64,000 nucleotides of DNA. It comes from Brugia malayi. Taxonomy: Eukaryota; Nematoda; Chromadorea; Rhabditida; Onchocercidae. How positions within the stretch are numbered: the first letter of the stretch is position 1; each line of letters begins with the position of its first letter. Position numbers and translations under genes: made by a program. Below are positions 53,301 through 64,000 of the stretch, piece after piece. Location: positions 21,014,721 to 21,078,720 of the forward strand of contig NW_025062479.1 in the NCBI RefSeq assembly GCF_000002995.4, given 5' to 3'. The notes beneath the pieces are model-generated. The model saw only the letters and a list, made by a program, of their open reading frames with translations, was not told where the DNA came from and did not search any database.

Positions 53301-53880
53301 CATGATTTATGTTAATATTATTGTAAAGTTGATAATTTCAATAATTCTATCTACTGCAGAAAACTTTCGCTTATAAGGTCACTGCCGCCCCAAACTGGCA
53401 TCTTCGTGTTCGTATCGGTTTTCATTGTGGTCCAATCGCTGCTGGTGTTATCGGTTTACGGTCACCAAGATACTGTTTATTTGGTGATACGGTACATTTT
53501 TCGAAAAAAAAGAGATCAACTTCATTTATGTAAATTTGCTACATTTCTAACATCTTAGAAATAAAAATTTTAAACTTAAACATTTGAGGAATTTTATTTT
53601 TCAGGTAAATTTTGCCTCTCGAATGCAAAGTAATTGTGAAGCTAATCAAATACAAGTAGCTGAAAGTACAGCAAAAATTTTAATGGAAAATTCCAAATAT
53701 AATCTTACAAAACGTGGAGTAGTACACGTGAAAGGCAAAGGTTGTTTATTTCACTATTTTTTTTTTTTTTTTAACTGGAATATATCCTATAAAAAAGCGC
53801 TAAAATAGTGAATTAATGTTGCAGGTGATGTAAATACTTATTGGTTAAATGAACTTATCCTAAATAAACAACAATATTAA
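46267..53880 (+). CDS. Receptor-type guanylyl cyclase (gcy family), 21 exons, catalytic site altered
   Basis: Exons: 46267-46427, 46741-46828, 46907-47116, 47583-47757, 48218-48384, 48468-48542, 48767-48890, 49132-49286, 49572-49738, 50183-50255, 50398-50730, 51026-51200, 51396-51548, 51666-51730, 51894-51991, 52306-52446, 52615-52738, 53049-53222, 53360-53491, 53605-53740, 53825-53880. All phases fit: 993 residues. Order: signal peptide; ANF-receptor-like ectodomain to about 410; one membrane span (413-438); kinase-like domain (about 466-735); coiled linker ([15 protein letters not shown]...VAERT); cyclase domain (about 788-985) with RYCLFGDT (923-930) and VNFASRM (931-937). The kinase domain is a pseudokinase: DFG reads NFG (609-611) and HRD is lost. 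In the cyclase, the metal Asp of F-S-D-I-V is Gln813 and that of T-I-G-D-A-Y is Glu857, while guanine-binding Glu853 and Cys925 and catalytic Asn932 and Arg936 remain. Nematode gcys are sensory-neuron receptors; this one may be weakly active or act only as a dimer partner. Confidence 0.9.
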
Positions 53881-54945
53881 GCCAATGAGAAGTAGCAATG
53901 CTATTTTGTAAAATGCTACATTCGTCAAATACTGGAAAATGATAGAAAACAACAACCGATCTCAACGAATACAATAATTACTCTTATCGCTATCAGTAAT
54001 TGTAAATAATCTAAGATTAATATAATATTAACTAATATTATTACTATACAACAAACATTACCAAGATTTCTTGGTATCCTCAAGAAAAAAAAAATCTAAA
54101 TATCAATTCATTTATTGCTATAATCTGTAAACATTACAAATAGACTAAATGAGATGTATTCTTCATTAATGAAATTCAAATTATTGAAGAATTATGAAAT
54201 AATTCGAGTAAATTCATAAATAAATATTTGCAAACAAAGATAGTAAATTTGTTATTTATCGTATGTAAACAAATGCAATAATATCAAAATATATTTAATG
54301 AGAAACATTTGTTTATTTCAATTTCTAAAGACGAAAAAGAAGAAGAATGATGATAGTTATAATTTTAAAAACAATTTTAAAAACTGATTCGAATTAATTT
54401 GCAAACTAAAGAAGTCAAACATAATTGAATAGCGCTGAATAGGTTTTTGCTCTTTGTTTTATTGTCTTCTTTCTTTTTCTAAACCATTGACTCTCATATT
54501 TTGTTTTTTTTTTTTTTTTTTCAAAAACCGAATTTTCAGTGCTATTTCTTTAATTATATTTGATTTCTTCAGTTTACATATTAATTTGAGTCAGTGCAGA
54601 GTTTATGTCTTTGCTTTTCTTTTTCTGAATCATTGACTATATTCAAGGAATTGAAGACATTGCGAATAATTACAGTGTAGTAAATTTAATGAAATTAATG
54701 TGTGATTCTAATTTGACCGATCCTTATAATTTGCATTCCTTTTAACACAATACACTGCTAATTTTAATTAAAACTGCAAAATTCTATGAATGCTAAATGA
54801 ATCTGAAATGATTGGAAAGATGAGTCATACTTGTAAAATTAATAATGTTAGAAAATATGGAATTGAAAAGAAGGAAGCTCTCATTGCTGCAAAAGATTTA
54901 ATTTTCTTCATTCATTTTGCAAAATAATTACTGAAGGCTATTTAA
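53881..54945. other. Convergent spacer between guanylyl cyclase and globin 3' ends
   Basis: It holds the two 3' UTRs. Sequence is AT-rich with a T run near 54505. No exon was found; the open frame at 54454-54636 is low-complexity. Confidence 0.6.
54219..54224 (+). terminator. Candidate poly(A) signal of the guanylyl cyclase
   Basis: AATAAA about 340 bases after the stop at 53880, before the convergent globin gene. Confidence 0.4.
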
Positions 54946-56857
54946 CTAGGTTTTCAAGGCAACTTCACCGGATATCAAACCACTCAAATTTTTAAACTTC
55001 TGATGTAGGTGTTTTAAAAATGTCTGAAAATTAAAACGAAAACAAGTAAAATGAGCTTTCTAATTAACAAGATTTGTTAATTATACTTCCGTTGCTTGAT
55101 TGTATTTTTAAACAGTTGTCGAATCAACCTAATAATATCTAACTTTTTGCTAACAAAATTTGACATATCAAATATCTCAATGATTTTAAATAGCTCCATC
55201 AACTTACAAATTTTTCAGTAATGGATGTAGCATATTTCTTTGAGCTTCTAATAGAATCAACAGGTTGATGCCATTCTGAATTCTTACAACTTTTAAGTGT
55301 TTGTCGTTGAAATCTTAAGGCTGCATAGTAACCGTCACGGATTGAGGTAAACATTAGCGATGTTAGCTGTGACCACGCCATAACTGTTTCCGTTGGCTAA
55401 AATTACAAATTCAACATTTAAATTATGCGAAATTTAATAATAACTAATGTTGCCTTGAAAATACGCCATTTAAAATTCATTTCAAGTTCATTGAATTCTT
55501 AAATTAGATAACATATAGTGTAATCAGATATCAGAATATTAGCTTTGACTAGAAACATGCTAATTGAGGAACTAATTATTAATTACTTGATGATTAGCCA
55601 TATCCAATATAACACATTCAACTGCCATAGCATCAGCTATGCTGACCCAAAAATCAGGCTTAAAGCCATATTTTTTCAGTGGTACATGTCTTTCACCATA
55701 GTGTCGTGACATTTCTTCCACTGCTGCTACATTGTGAACCTAAAATGAAACTTAACTTTAAGTTTCAACAACTTTTCATTGATATTCAACTATTACCTGT
55801 AATTTCGATAACACTTCAAGTATTACTTGTAATCTCGATAATACTGCTTAACTATTACTCGTAGTCCAGATAATACTATTCAACTATGGCTATTGTAATC
55901 ATGCATGTGCTATTGAACTATCACTCATGATGATATTATTCAATTACTATTTGTAATATTGGTAATATAATTATCACTTATAATCTTAGTATTACTGTTG
56001 ATAATCTAGTATATCGTTCACAAAGAATCTATTACATGAAGTTTAATAATTATTTGAAATTTAGTGAGCTATCAGTTCAGTTAAGATTATTCTATTTGGC
56101 ATAGCTCACCTTACTTACAACATTATTCAAGTAATCACGGAGCTCAGCAGAAGCACTTAACCATTTTTCCCTTCCCAGAGCATAAACAAATCTGCAAAAT
56201 AAACGAAGTAAAATTTATAACATTCCAAGCTTAATTTCATCTAATTCTATTCAATATTACCATAAATTTCAGTTGAAATGAATTGAATTATTTCAGTTAT
56301 TTCCTACATTATTTGCATCTCTGATAAAGATTTTAACATTTTTCATGCAACACATTTTCGACAAAATAACTTTGACAATCGAAATTGATACTTTCTTTTC
56401 CTAATTTAGATATTTATTAAAGTGAAACCTTTGATAATCAGTACGCTTTTCAAAAACTCGCATGCAAATACGATAACCAATTTCGTTGTGATGATTGCCG
56501 AAACAAGCCTGAATAATTTCACGTCCTTGAGGTGAAATTGGATGAGTTCCACGATAATCAGAATTATTATTTCGAAAGTATTGACGTGATTCGTTGAGAT
56601 TCGATGACCTGAATAAATTATTTCGGAACTGCCTGTGAAAAAAACTCAATAAAATTAAAAATCAATTTCTAATTCCATTAAAAAATGTATTTTGGAACTA
56701 AAAAAATAACTTTATTGCAAATAATATAGAATACATTGACTGTTATTAAATTTAATCAGAAATGAAAGTGAACGGAGTAGAAGAGAATCCTTATCATAAA
56801 TAAATATGAATAAATAAATGTATGTATATATTTTATTATTATTATTATTATTTATTC

Positions 56858-56898
<41 letters not shown>

Positions 56899-57933
56899 AT
56901 TACTATTATTAATTTGTTTTTCCTATTGTAATAAAAATATTTTTGATATTTTTTAAAAAATACTTTTATATTTTGAAAATGAAATGTGAGGGCAAAAATA
57001 TTTCACTGAGTTTATGATTCCTACCAGTTATCATTTTTTCCTATTTACAGGCAAATACTTTATTGATTGCACAAAATTAACTAAAATATTTTCAATGCTA
57101 TTTTTGTTTTTAAATTGATTCTAAATTATCTGATGAGGTCATTTCTTAAAGGCTTGATAAAACTGGGCACGTTATTTTTCCCTGAGATATCCTGATCGGC
57201 CATCTCTTAAAGCTTGATAAGACTGAGCCACGTTATCTTTCTCCAGAATATCTCGATGGGCAATTTTTTAAAGCTTGATAAGACCGGGTCGCGTTATTTT
57301 TCTCCGGGCTATCTCTATGTTCCTGCACGCTATTTGAGACATTACTTGTTAGCCTAAAGCTTGTTGCATGCTAATAAGGTTATTTCTTTCTAATCACAAT
57401 AAATCTGCCAGTAATCTCAATCTCAATCTGACTTTATTATCTGATTTTAAAAAAAAAAAAAAAAAAAAAAATTATTGAGATATTCTGGAGTTATAAAAAT
57501 GTTTACTTATGAACCTCATTCGAGTTAACGATTGATTACGCTTTGTGCCACTTCCAGTACTTTTTCGTTGACCATTCGAATTATCACATTTCATTTCATC
57601 AACTAATTTTGGTCGTATAAAAAGTTGCGTATCACTTTCTGAATTTGATTTCCATTTCTTATCATTTACACTTTGTGTGCTCATTTTATCATTTTTGATC
57701 ACTTTATCATTTTTATCATAAGATACATTTGATTTTAGCCTTTCCGGAAATAATTTTTGAGTGGTTGACATTTGCTGTTCATCTGGAATATATTTGCCAC
57801 ATTTCACACTAATCTGACATTTCGCCATTTTCCGAGAAGAATCAGGCATTTTTCGAGAAGCACCACCAGTACGATTATTCAATGTATCAATAATTGCTTT
57901 CTTCCTTTTATTCCATGAAATATGATTACCCAT
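54946..57933 (-). CDS. Nematode globin with N-myristoylation signal and long N-terminal extension
   Basis: Exons: 57933-57515, 56632-56429, 56191-56119 (or to 56110), 55739-55587, 55396-55208 and 55023-54946, giving 371 (or 374) residues. I chose the second Met (57933): it gives MGNHISWNKRKK, a good N-myristoylation sequence next to Lys/Arg, as known for some membrane-bound C. elegans globins. The in-frame upstream Met at 57951 would mask it. Residues about 10-150 are a basic, Ser/Asn/Lys-rich extension. The globin fold runs from about 160: helix A/B 'IGYRICMRVFEKRTDYQRF', then 'YGERHVPLKKYGFKPDFW' with the likely haem-binding proximal His F8 in ERHV (residue 250 or 253), and 'AWSQLTSLMFTSIRDGYYAALR' as helix H. 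A short tail exon follows. Exon 3 has two in-phase donors that differ by VSK. Such globins are often neuronal oxygen or redox sensors; that is inference. Confidence 0.85.
56831..56911 (+). repeat. ATT/TTA microsatellite in globin intron 1
   Basis: TTA units, interrupted once near 56855, lie within the intron between globin exons 1 and 2. Confidence 0.9.
57132..57317 (+). repeat. Minisatellite, three copies of about 61-62 bp, in globin intron 1
   Basis: Copies start at 57132, 57194 and 57255. Each carries TTAAAG.CTTGATAA, then a (C)ACGTTAT or CGCGTTAT core and a TCTCC..G.TATC ending, with roughly 15-20% difference between copies. The repeat is much less AT-rich than the rest of the intron. 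Confidence 0.85.
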
Positions 57934-59690
57934 TTTGTAAAATTTGATCAATAAATTTTAATTATCAGCTAGAATATGATGCAGGATGTTATTATTCATT
58001 ACTCCATCATCAGTGAGAAAATTCTTCCTTTGATTTTCTCAATTTTCTGGAATTATAATACAATTAGTAGTTACAATAATCAATGCATACATTTCACTCA
58101 GTTGAATTTTCATTTTCAATGAAGAACAACAATAGTAACTGCTAAGTTATCAGATTAAGAAATAACGTGAAATTATATCACTTAAAGTGATAAGAATTCT
58201 CATCATTCCCTAATATGATGGAATACAGTTGCTGCAAAATATCAATGGAAGCGAAAAAATTTTTGAGAAATAATTAAATAGGGATGGGTTTATTTGAAAT
58301 CAATGCTGATCAATTGATTTATGGAATAGAGCCAAAACGGATGATTTTGATTCCTTATCAGATTTAATGTACTGCTAATCCATTCAAGAATTCATAATGA
58401 TCATAAGTACACTAGAAGAAAATACTAGATCATATTTGATATCATTTAAAAAAAGGGCTATAAAATGGTGGAAATGAAGAAATATAAAAGTTGAAAAGTT
58501 TAAAAATATGCAATCATCAAGAAAGTGAATTATCCTCTAAAAGATGATAAAAAAATAAAAATTTAGAAGCTATAATAAATTAATTTTAATATAATTTCAA
58601 CAGAAAAAAAGCTTAATAAAAATTTGCAGATTAAAATGCGTCACTGATCTGAAATATAACCATAAAATTGATCTAATGGAGAAAATTTTGTGATTCATTC
58701 AAAATCTAACTTAAATTTTTGTTTGCTAATAATTTAACAAAGAGATTCATCGTTTAGCACATTGAATGAGTTGTTATTCTAAATAGTTTAAAAAGTTGTA
58801 AGTAATAAGAATAAAATTATGAAAGATTAAAAAAAAGTAAAATTCATTTATGAAAGATAAAAAAAAGGAAAATATTTGGACAAAATTTTAACAAAATATG
58901 ACAAATGAATGAAAGGAGAAAAAAATTGAAAGTAGTTTAAATTCAAAGATTTACGATTCTCACTTGTCAAATATGATCGCATTAACATTTTTTTTCTCTT
59001 TTTTCTTTGCTTGGCACATTTGTCATGTGGGAAAGTGTTATTGGGAAGAAAATGAATGGATAGTTGAATAGATAAATTGATAGATACCCATGAAAGATTG
59101 GGCAAATATCAATATTTCAATAAAATGATATTTTATTTACTTACATATAATGATTTCAAAGGAAGTGTCAGTACCTATCATCGAAGTGAAGATTAATTTT
59201 CGTGTGAAATGCTCTCTCAAATTATTCAGGCATTTTGGACTTTTCACTATGAAAGACAATAGCCGTGGTATTCTCTCTCGAAAAAAAAAAAGCAAAAAGA
59301 AGAAAATAAATTATCAATGTGGAAGCTATTTCATGATGATAGTGAACTGAATTGAGTGATTACGATTAAAGTTTTTATCACTAAGTAAGAACTTACTATC
59401 AGCAATAATAGTAATAGTAGTAGTAAATAAAGATTGATGGCAAAAGAAATGGATGAGTATGCAAATGATAAATTTGAATTTCTAATTTGTTCGATTCAAT
59501 TCTCTGCAAAGAATGAAGGAGTGAAAAGAAGAAAAAGATAAGAGAAAAGCTAACCTTTGAACTCTTATGTGATATGTAAATTTTTGTAGATAACAGTAAA
59601 ATAGCATTACTATGTTTTTTTTTCAAGTAATTTTTATTTGATGAATTTTACTGAGCTATATTGTAGAAAGAAATAAAGGAAAAAAAGACA

Positions 59691-59740
59691 GGGAAAAAGA
59701 GAAGGAGAGGAGGGAGAAAAAGAAGAGGGAGAGAGGAAGA
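59691..59740 (+). repeat. Homopurine tract
   Basis: An uninterrupted A/G run (GGGAAAAAGAGAAGGAGAGG...), similar in style to the tracts at 10684 and 35334. Confidence 0.7.
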
Positions 59741-59848
59741 ATTAATTTGGCAAGAAATTCCATTGGTTTTATCATCTATTCAAATGATGTAATATCACAA
59801 TAAACAACGTTGTTATTTGTTCAGTATTAGCTTCACGCATGATGGTTC

Positions 59849-59882
59849 CACGCCAAAAAGGTTTAATTTCACGGCTGGCGTG
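59849..59882. repeat. Inverted repeat CACGCCA...TGGCGTG
   Basis: Perfect 7-base arms 20 bases apart in a small, less AT-rich island. A second short hairpin-like pair (CTGTAAGC/GCTTGCAG) lies near 59922-59945. Confidence 0.45.
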
Positions 59883-62800
59883 AGATACTTTTTTGACGTA
59901 CCCTATGGAATGAGTAAAACCGCTGTAAGCTTTTTTGCTTGCAGTAATAATTGATAGCTTTATGTGTATGAATTTCAGTTACTAAAAATGTTTACTAATC
60001 GTTGTTAATTTAACATTGCTGAAAGATTTATATTTCAATTTGAAAATTCTAATCTGAGATATTTTCCGTATATGGAACTGCAACTTCAAGATTAATCAAT
60101 CAGAGTTAAATTGAACTGATTAAGCTACTGATTATCAGTTGATATCTTAACTGTTGAGAGATACGTGATTATTATTAGTCTTTTTGCTAAAAAGTGTAAA
60201 TTTTGATGAGAATTCTTTGTTTTGTGTCTTATCATTTTATCAGTATCATCATTTTGAAGATATTTAACATAGAAAAAATTTCAAAAAACTTAGATCGATC
60301 AAATGTTTGCGAATAGGGCCGAAGAATTGAAGCATTATAAAGTGAAGCATATCATTATGGCCTGAAACAATAAAAGCTGAAAAATTATACCATTGTTTAC
60401 AATCTGGAATGTTCAAATGTATAAATAAACTTAATTTTTCTTATTGAATTTCAATTTCATTTTAGAAAATAACAAATTTTATTTTTCTCTATTTCTCCTT
60501 TCCCATCCTCTTGTTTTAATTATTACATTGCACTAAACAAAATTAAGTTTGAATGAATTCCAAAATTAAATTTAAGAATGCAAAACATCTCATATTGAGT
60601 GCTCTTTCTCTCGCCATCTTGACTTGTTTCAAAATGTTCAATTATAATTCATGTAAAAATAGTCATAAAATTACCAATTGTTTGAAATTTAAAATTAGGA
60701 AATTTAAAAAATTTTTTGTTATTGAAAAAAAAAAAAGGAATGACATTATTTTCAAAAATGATTTATTTGTTGGAAAATGGAAAAATACAAAATAATTTCA
60801 ACAAAATAGTTCAAATTGCAAAGAAAAAATGTAGAAGAATTTTGTATCCAACTGGCTTATTTTATGCTTCCGTAATTTTATGAACACTTCGTTTCTTTTT
60901 TCTTTTTTTTCGTTTCATTTTGGTTTAAAACATCCAATCAGCACTTAAAGTTGAAAAGGAAAGAAAAAAAAAAAAAAAAACGGATGCGAAATTGAAAAGC
61001 AAGCAGAGATAATAATAATAGATTGAAGATTATTGGATGAATTCAATTGAAACCAAAGTAATCGCACATTGATAAGCAACCTGAATTGACCTTATGTGAA
61101 GTAAAATTACTTTTGTTCCATTCTTTTTTTCTTTTTTCAAAAATTTTCATGCTGCGTACTGTCTATATAAGTTTATTGTAGGAGAAATATTAATTTAAAA
61201 AAAAATAAAAATACAAAAATAATTTAGTTTATCTTAGAAATAGAAAAGAAAAGGTTTATTAAACAATTTGAATAGTTGTAGCAGACAATACATTGTTGAA
61301 ATTGAATGATCTATGAAAGTTTACTGGAAGTTTCATAAATTTATAGATATTCAAACAAAGAGAAAAAAAAAAGCACTTATAAATATATTCAAGCTATTTT
61401 AAATTACATACACTAAATTACTTGCACGCAAATACTTTAAGAGTAACAAGTTAAAAAAGAAAACTTATATAAATATCTGTTGAGGTTATTTTAAATTATT
61501 TATGGCAAATGCCTTCAAAAGCAAAAAGCATCATGTAAACTGCTTTTTTTTTTTTTTTTTTTTTTCACAAAAATGAATCATTTTTCATCTGTTATGAAAT
61601 AAATATTTTGATAGCATTTAAAAAATGTCACATAAATAAAAGTAAATGAGAGGAAAAAGTGCCGAGCGTAGCAAATAGGTTTTCAGGAAAGATTTGAGTA
61701 CACTCAATCAAACATTAGCATATATGCTTCCGTGTCATATAAAATTGAGAAATGGAAGAATGAATAAATGAAAATAAAGTAAAACAAAGTAAAGTAAAGT
61801 AATAATAATAATTATGATAGTAATAATTAATTATAGTAATAATTAATTTTATTATTAATTTATTTTATGTATTAGTTAAAGAATGAAAAATTAGCTTTAT
61901 CCTCTGATTCTTTTTTGTTTTTTGTTGCTCTAACAGATTCATTAAAATTAAATTAAAAACATCAAAAAACAAAAAGTTAAAAAAAAAGATTAGTTGTCAG
62001 AAAATAATTACGTTGTTATATGCTAGAAAAGTAAAAAAAAAAGTTTATTCACGGGCATATAGAGCATTTAATTTTAACTTTTACTTACATTTAAAGTTTT
62101 TTTTTTTTTTTTTTTCACACAACAATATGAATCTCACTTTTTCTTTTTTATCTTCCGTTTTAGTTTCTTTTTCTTTTTTTTTTTCTTTCATCTAAAAGTT
62201 TAGTTATTGAATTGCAATGTTACGCGTTTTTATCATTTTTTATTTGCATTTATGCTTGCTTATAAGATGCATAAAAGCTTTTAATTTGCACTAAGAGAGA
62301 AATGAAATTTGATGTGATGAATTTTAACGAATTATTTAGTCCTATTTGATGCCACATCAAGATTAAAACTTACTCTATTGAGTAGCATTTTTTTTTTAAA
62401 TTATTAATTTTACGTAAAAATTTACTGAAACAATTATTTTCATACCAATTATATTAATTATGGTAGCAAAAAATCAAAAAACTGTTAACAGAAAAAGAAA
62501 ATTTAAATTTAATTCAACATTATATTATATTCTCACAGCTTAATTAATTAAAAGCTCCAAATGGTTAGCGCTGATTTGCATCGCTGAAGTTTTCATGCTG
62601 TACTCACATGAATTATCACAAAAAGAAGAAGAAAAAATGGTGTAAAAAATGAATTTGCAGAGGCACAATTATTTTCATACATTTTATTAAGCATAAAATA
62701 AGCTATAAATTATAAAGCATGTTTCAGATATCATTATTAGATAAAATAAATCCATCTGTTATTTACACTGCTACTAAAAAATGTGAAATATTTCTAACAC

Positions 62801-63856
62801 TTTTAGTTTCCTTTTAACTCTGATGAAAATGAAATGCTGTAAATTTGGAATGAATCAGTTTTGCTATAAATAAAAATGTTTCATGTGATCAAATGTTAAT
62901 AATGTCACCGATAGAAAAAATTTGATTTTTTTTAGCATGATAAACATCCAATGTTATTCTTTTTTGAAGAGCGCAATACGTACAGTATTGACATGACCGC
63001 TCTGCTCATTTACTAGGTTCATGCTGAATTTGAGTCGAGTTTAACAAGGGAAAGATAGAAAGACATATGAACAAATTTGATGGATAAAAAATATTCTACA
63101 TAAAAAAAAAGATTGTCACACTGTTTTTCCCATATTTTCGAATTCTTTTTTTGCTACTAGTTATTTTTAATAAAATGATAAACAGTCTATTATACCTTCA
63201 GAAGTTTTAAACCATAATTATCTTAATTGTAACAAATAAATGATGAAATTTAGACAGTAAATATGTCTAAATTAATATAATTATCACTAATACAACAAGT
63301 AATGATTAATTGCAACAAATAAGGAGTTAACGATTATGATTAAAAAATTTGCAAGTATAATGTGTTCTAAAAATATAACTGCTTAATTAAGTTTATTTTA
63401 TCTGTTCAATACAAATTAGATCAAATAGACAAACAAGAGAATGCAAAAATGTATTACATTTCGAGAGAATATGATCCTATCAAAAGAATAATGCATATTA
63501 ACAAAGGTTAGACCGATAACTTCCTTCAAATTCAACATATTTCTTTTTTTTTCTTTTTTTTATTTCCAAAATACTTTACAACTACACTACTCGTATCCGT
63601 TTTTATTTCTAATAAAAAGCAACGACTAAGAATTATATTTGAACACTGCAAACAATGTAAATAAATTAATTTTACAGAATGTACAGAATTGATAACCTTT
63701 AAACTCTACGTTAGCTCCAATTTTTTTCTTGTCATTGTTTTGGAAAAGACATATCCCTGCTCATTTTAATATTTAGTAAAATTTAATAGTACCACAATCT
63801 GCAGCTTATTTGGATATGATTTCAAAAAAGACAAGTTTAATTTAAACAAATGCAAT

Positions 63857-64000
63857 TTATAGCTTATAAAATTTATTGGATGACAAATGAAGAAATGTGG
63901 CTGGAATTTTCAAGAAGCTTGGTATTAATTTCGCTGCTGATGTGAATCCGAAGAAATCCAATGCAACGCTTACACTCCTCATATTTGAAGGGATTTTTCC
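63857..64000 (-). CDS. Possible 3' exon of a gene running off the right edge
   Basis: The minus strand is open from the window edge to a TAA at 63859-63857 (47 residues, with LDFFGFTSAAKLIPSFLKI in the middle). Local composition is less AT-rich than the flanks, as in real exons here. The plus strand is also open over much of it (AGIFKKLGINFAADVNPKK...), so the strand is not certain. No family was recognised and no splice site is visible within the window. Confidence 0.25.
   Translation of the reverse strand, partial: GKIPSNMRSVSVALDFFGFTSAAKLIPSFLKIPATFLHLSSNKFYKL

Larger units (their letters stand above)
57971..63856. other. Gene-poor region right of the globin gene
   Basis: The globin promoter should lie in its first part; TTCTAG near 57970 (minus strand) could be the leader acceptor. 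Further right are a GA-rich tract (59691-59740), an inverted CACGCCA...TGGCGTG pair (59849-59882), A/T runs near 60730, 60965, 61540 and 62098, and AT-rich filler. No exon is supported; short open frames here (59150, 60553, 62013) look random. Confidence 0.55.

Overview
The window is nuclear DNA of a nematode. The bases are strongly AT-rich. Protein genes are broken into many short exons with GT...TTTCAG introns, and several start codons sit just downstream of an unpaired TTTCAG, the signature of spliced-leader trans-splicing. The protein families also fit: a receptor guanylyl cyclase of the nematode gcy type, a multi-exon nematode globin, a Ly-6-like GPI protein and a LOTUS-domain protein. 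Long intergenic deserts and introns of a few hundred bases suggest a parasitic lineage such as a spirurid or filarial worm rather than Caenorhabditis, but that is inference.

Layout: (1) about 237-4988, minus strand: a ten-exon gene with two tandem LOTUS (OST-HTH) domains and a charged tail, a candidate germ-granule protein. (2) 6787-7744, plus: a three-exon secreted Ly-6/three-finger protein with a predicted GPI tail. (3) 13637-14365 minus, 26665-27490 plus and 37244-38004 plus: three two-exon helix-loop-helix genes of the Id/extramacrochaetae kind, all split by a phase-0 intron at exactly the same place after helix 2. They sit in about 32 kb of otherwise gene-poor DNA that holds E-box clusters, GC-richer islands, homopurine tracts and one tRNA-Val (CAC) gene at 31652-31723. 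(4) 46267-53880, plus: a 21-exon receptor guanylyl cyclase whose reading frame joins perfectly to 993 residues, but whose two metal-binding aspartates are replaced (Gln and Glu) and whose kinase-like domain has lost its catalytic motifs. (5) 54946-57933, minus: a six-exon globin with a long basic N-terminal extension that begins Met-Gly-Asn-His-Ile-Ser, a predicted N-myristoylation site. Its first intron carries a three-copy minisatellite of about 61 bp and an ATT microsatellite. (6) 57971-64000: mostly no recognisable gene; an open frame touches the right edge.

The most interesting unit is the cluster of three Id-like HLH genes. Id/Emc proteins lack a DNA-binding basic region and block bHLH factors by dimerising with them, and this family is reported absent from C. 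elegans. The exon models below were joined by hand from splice consensus and phase. They are internally consistent but have not been tested against transcripts.
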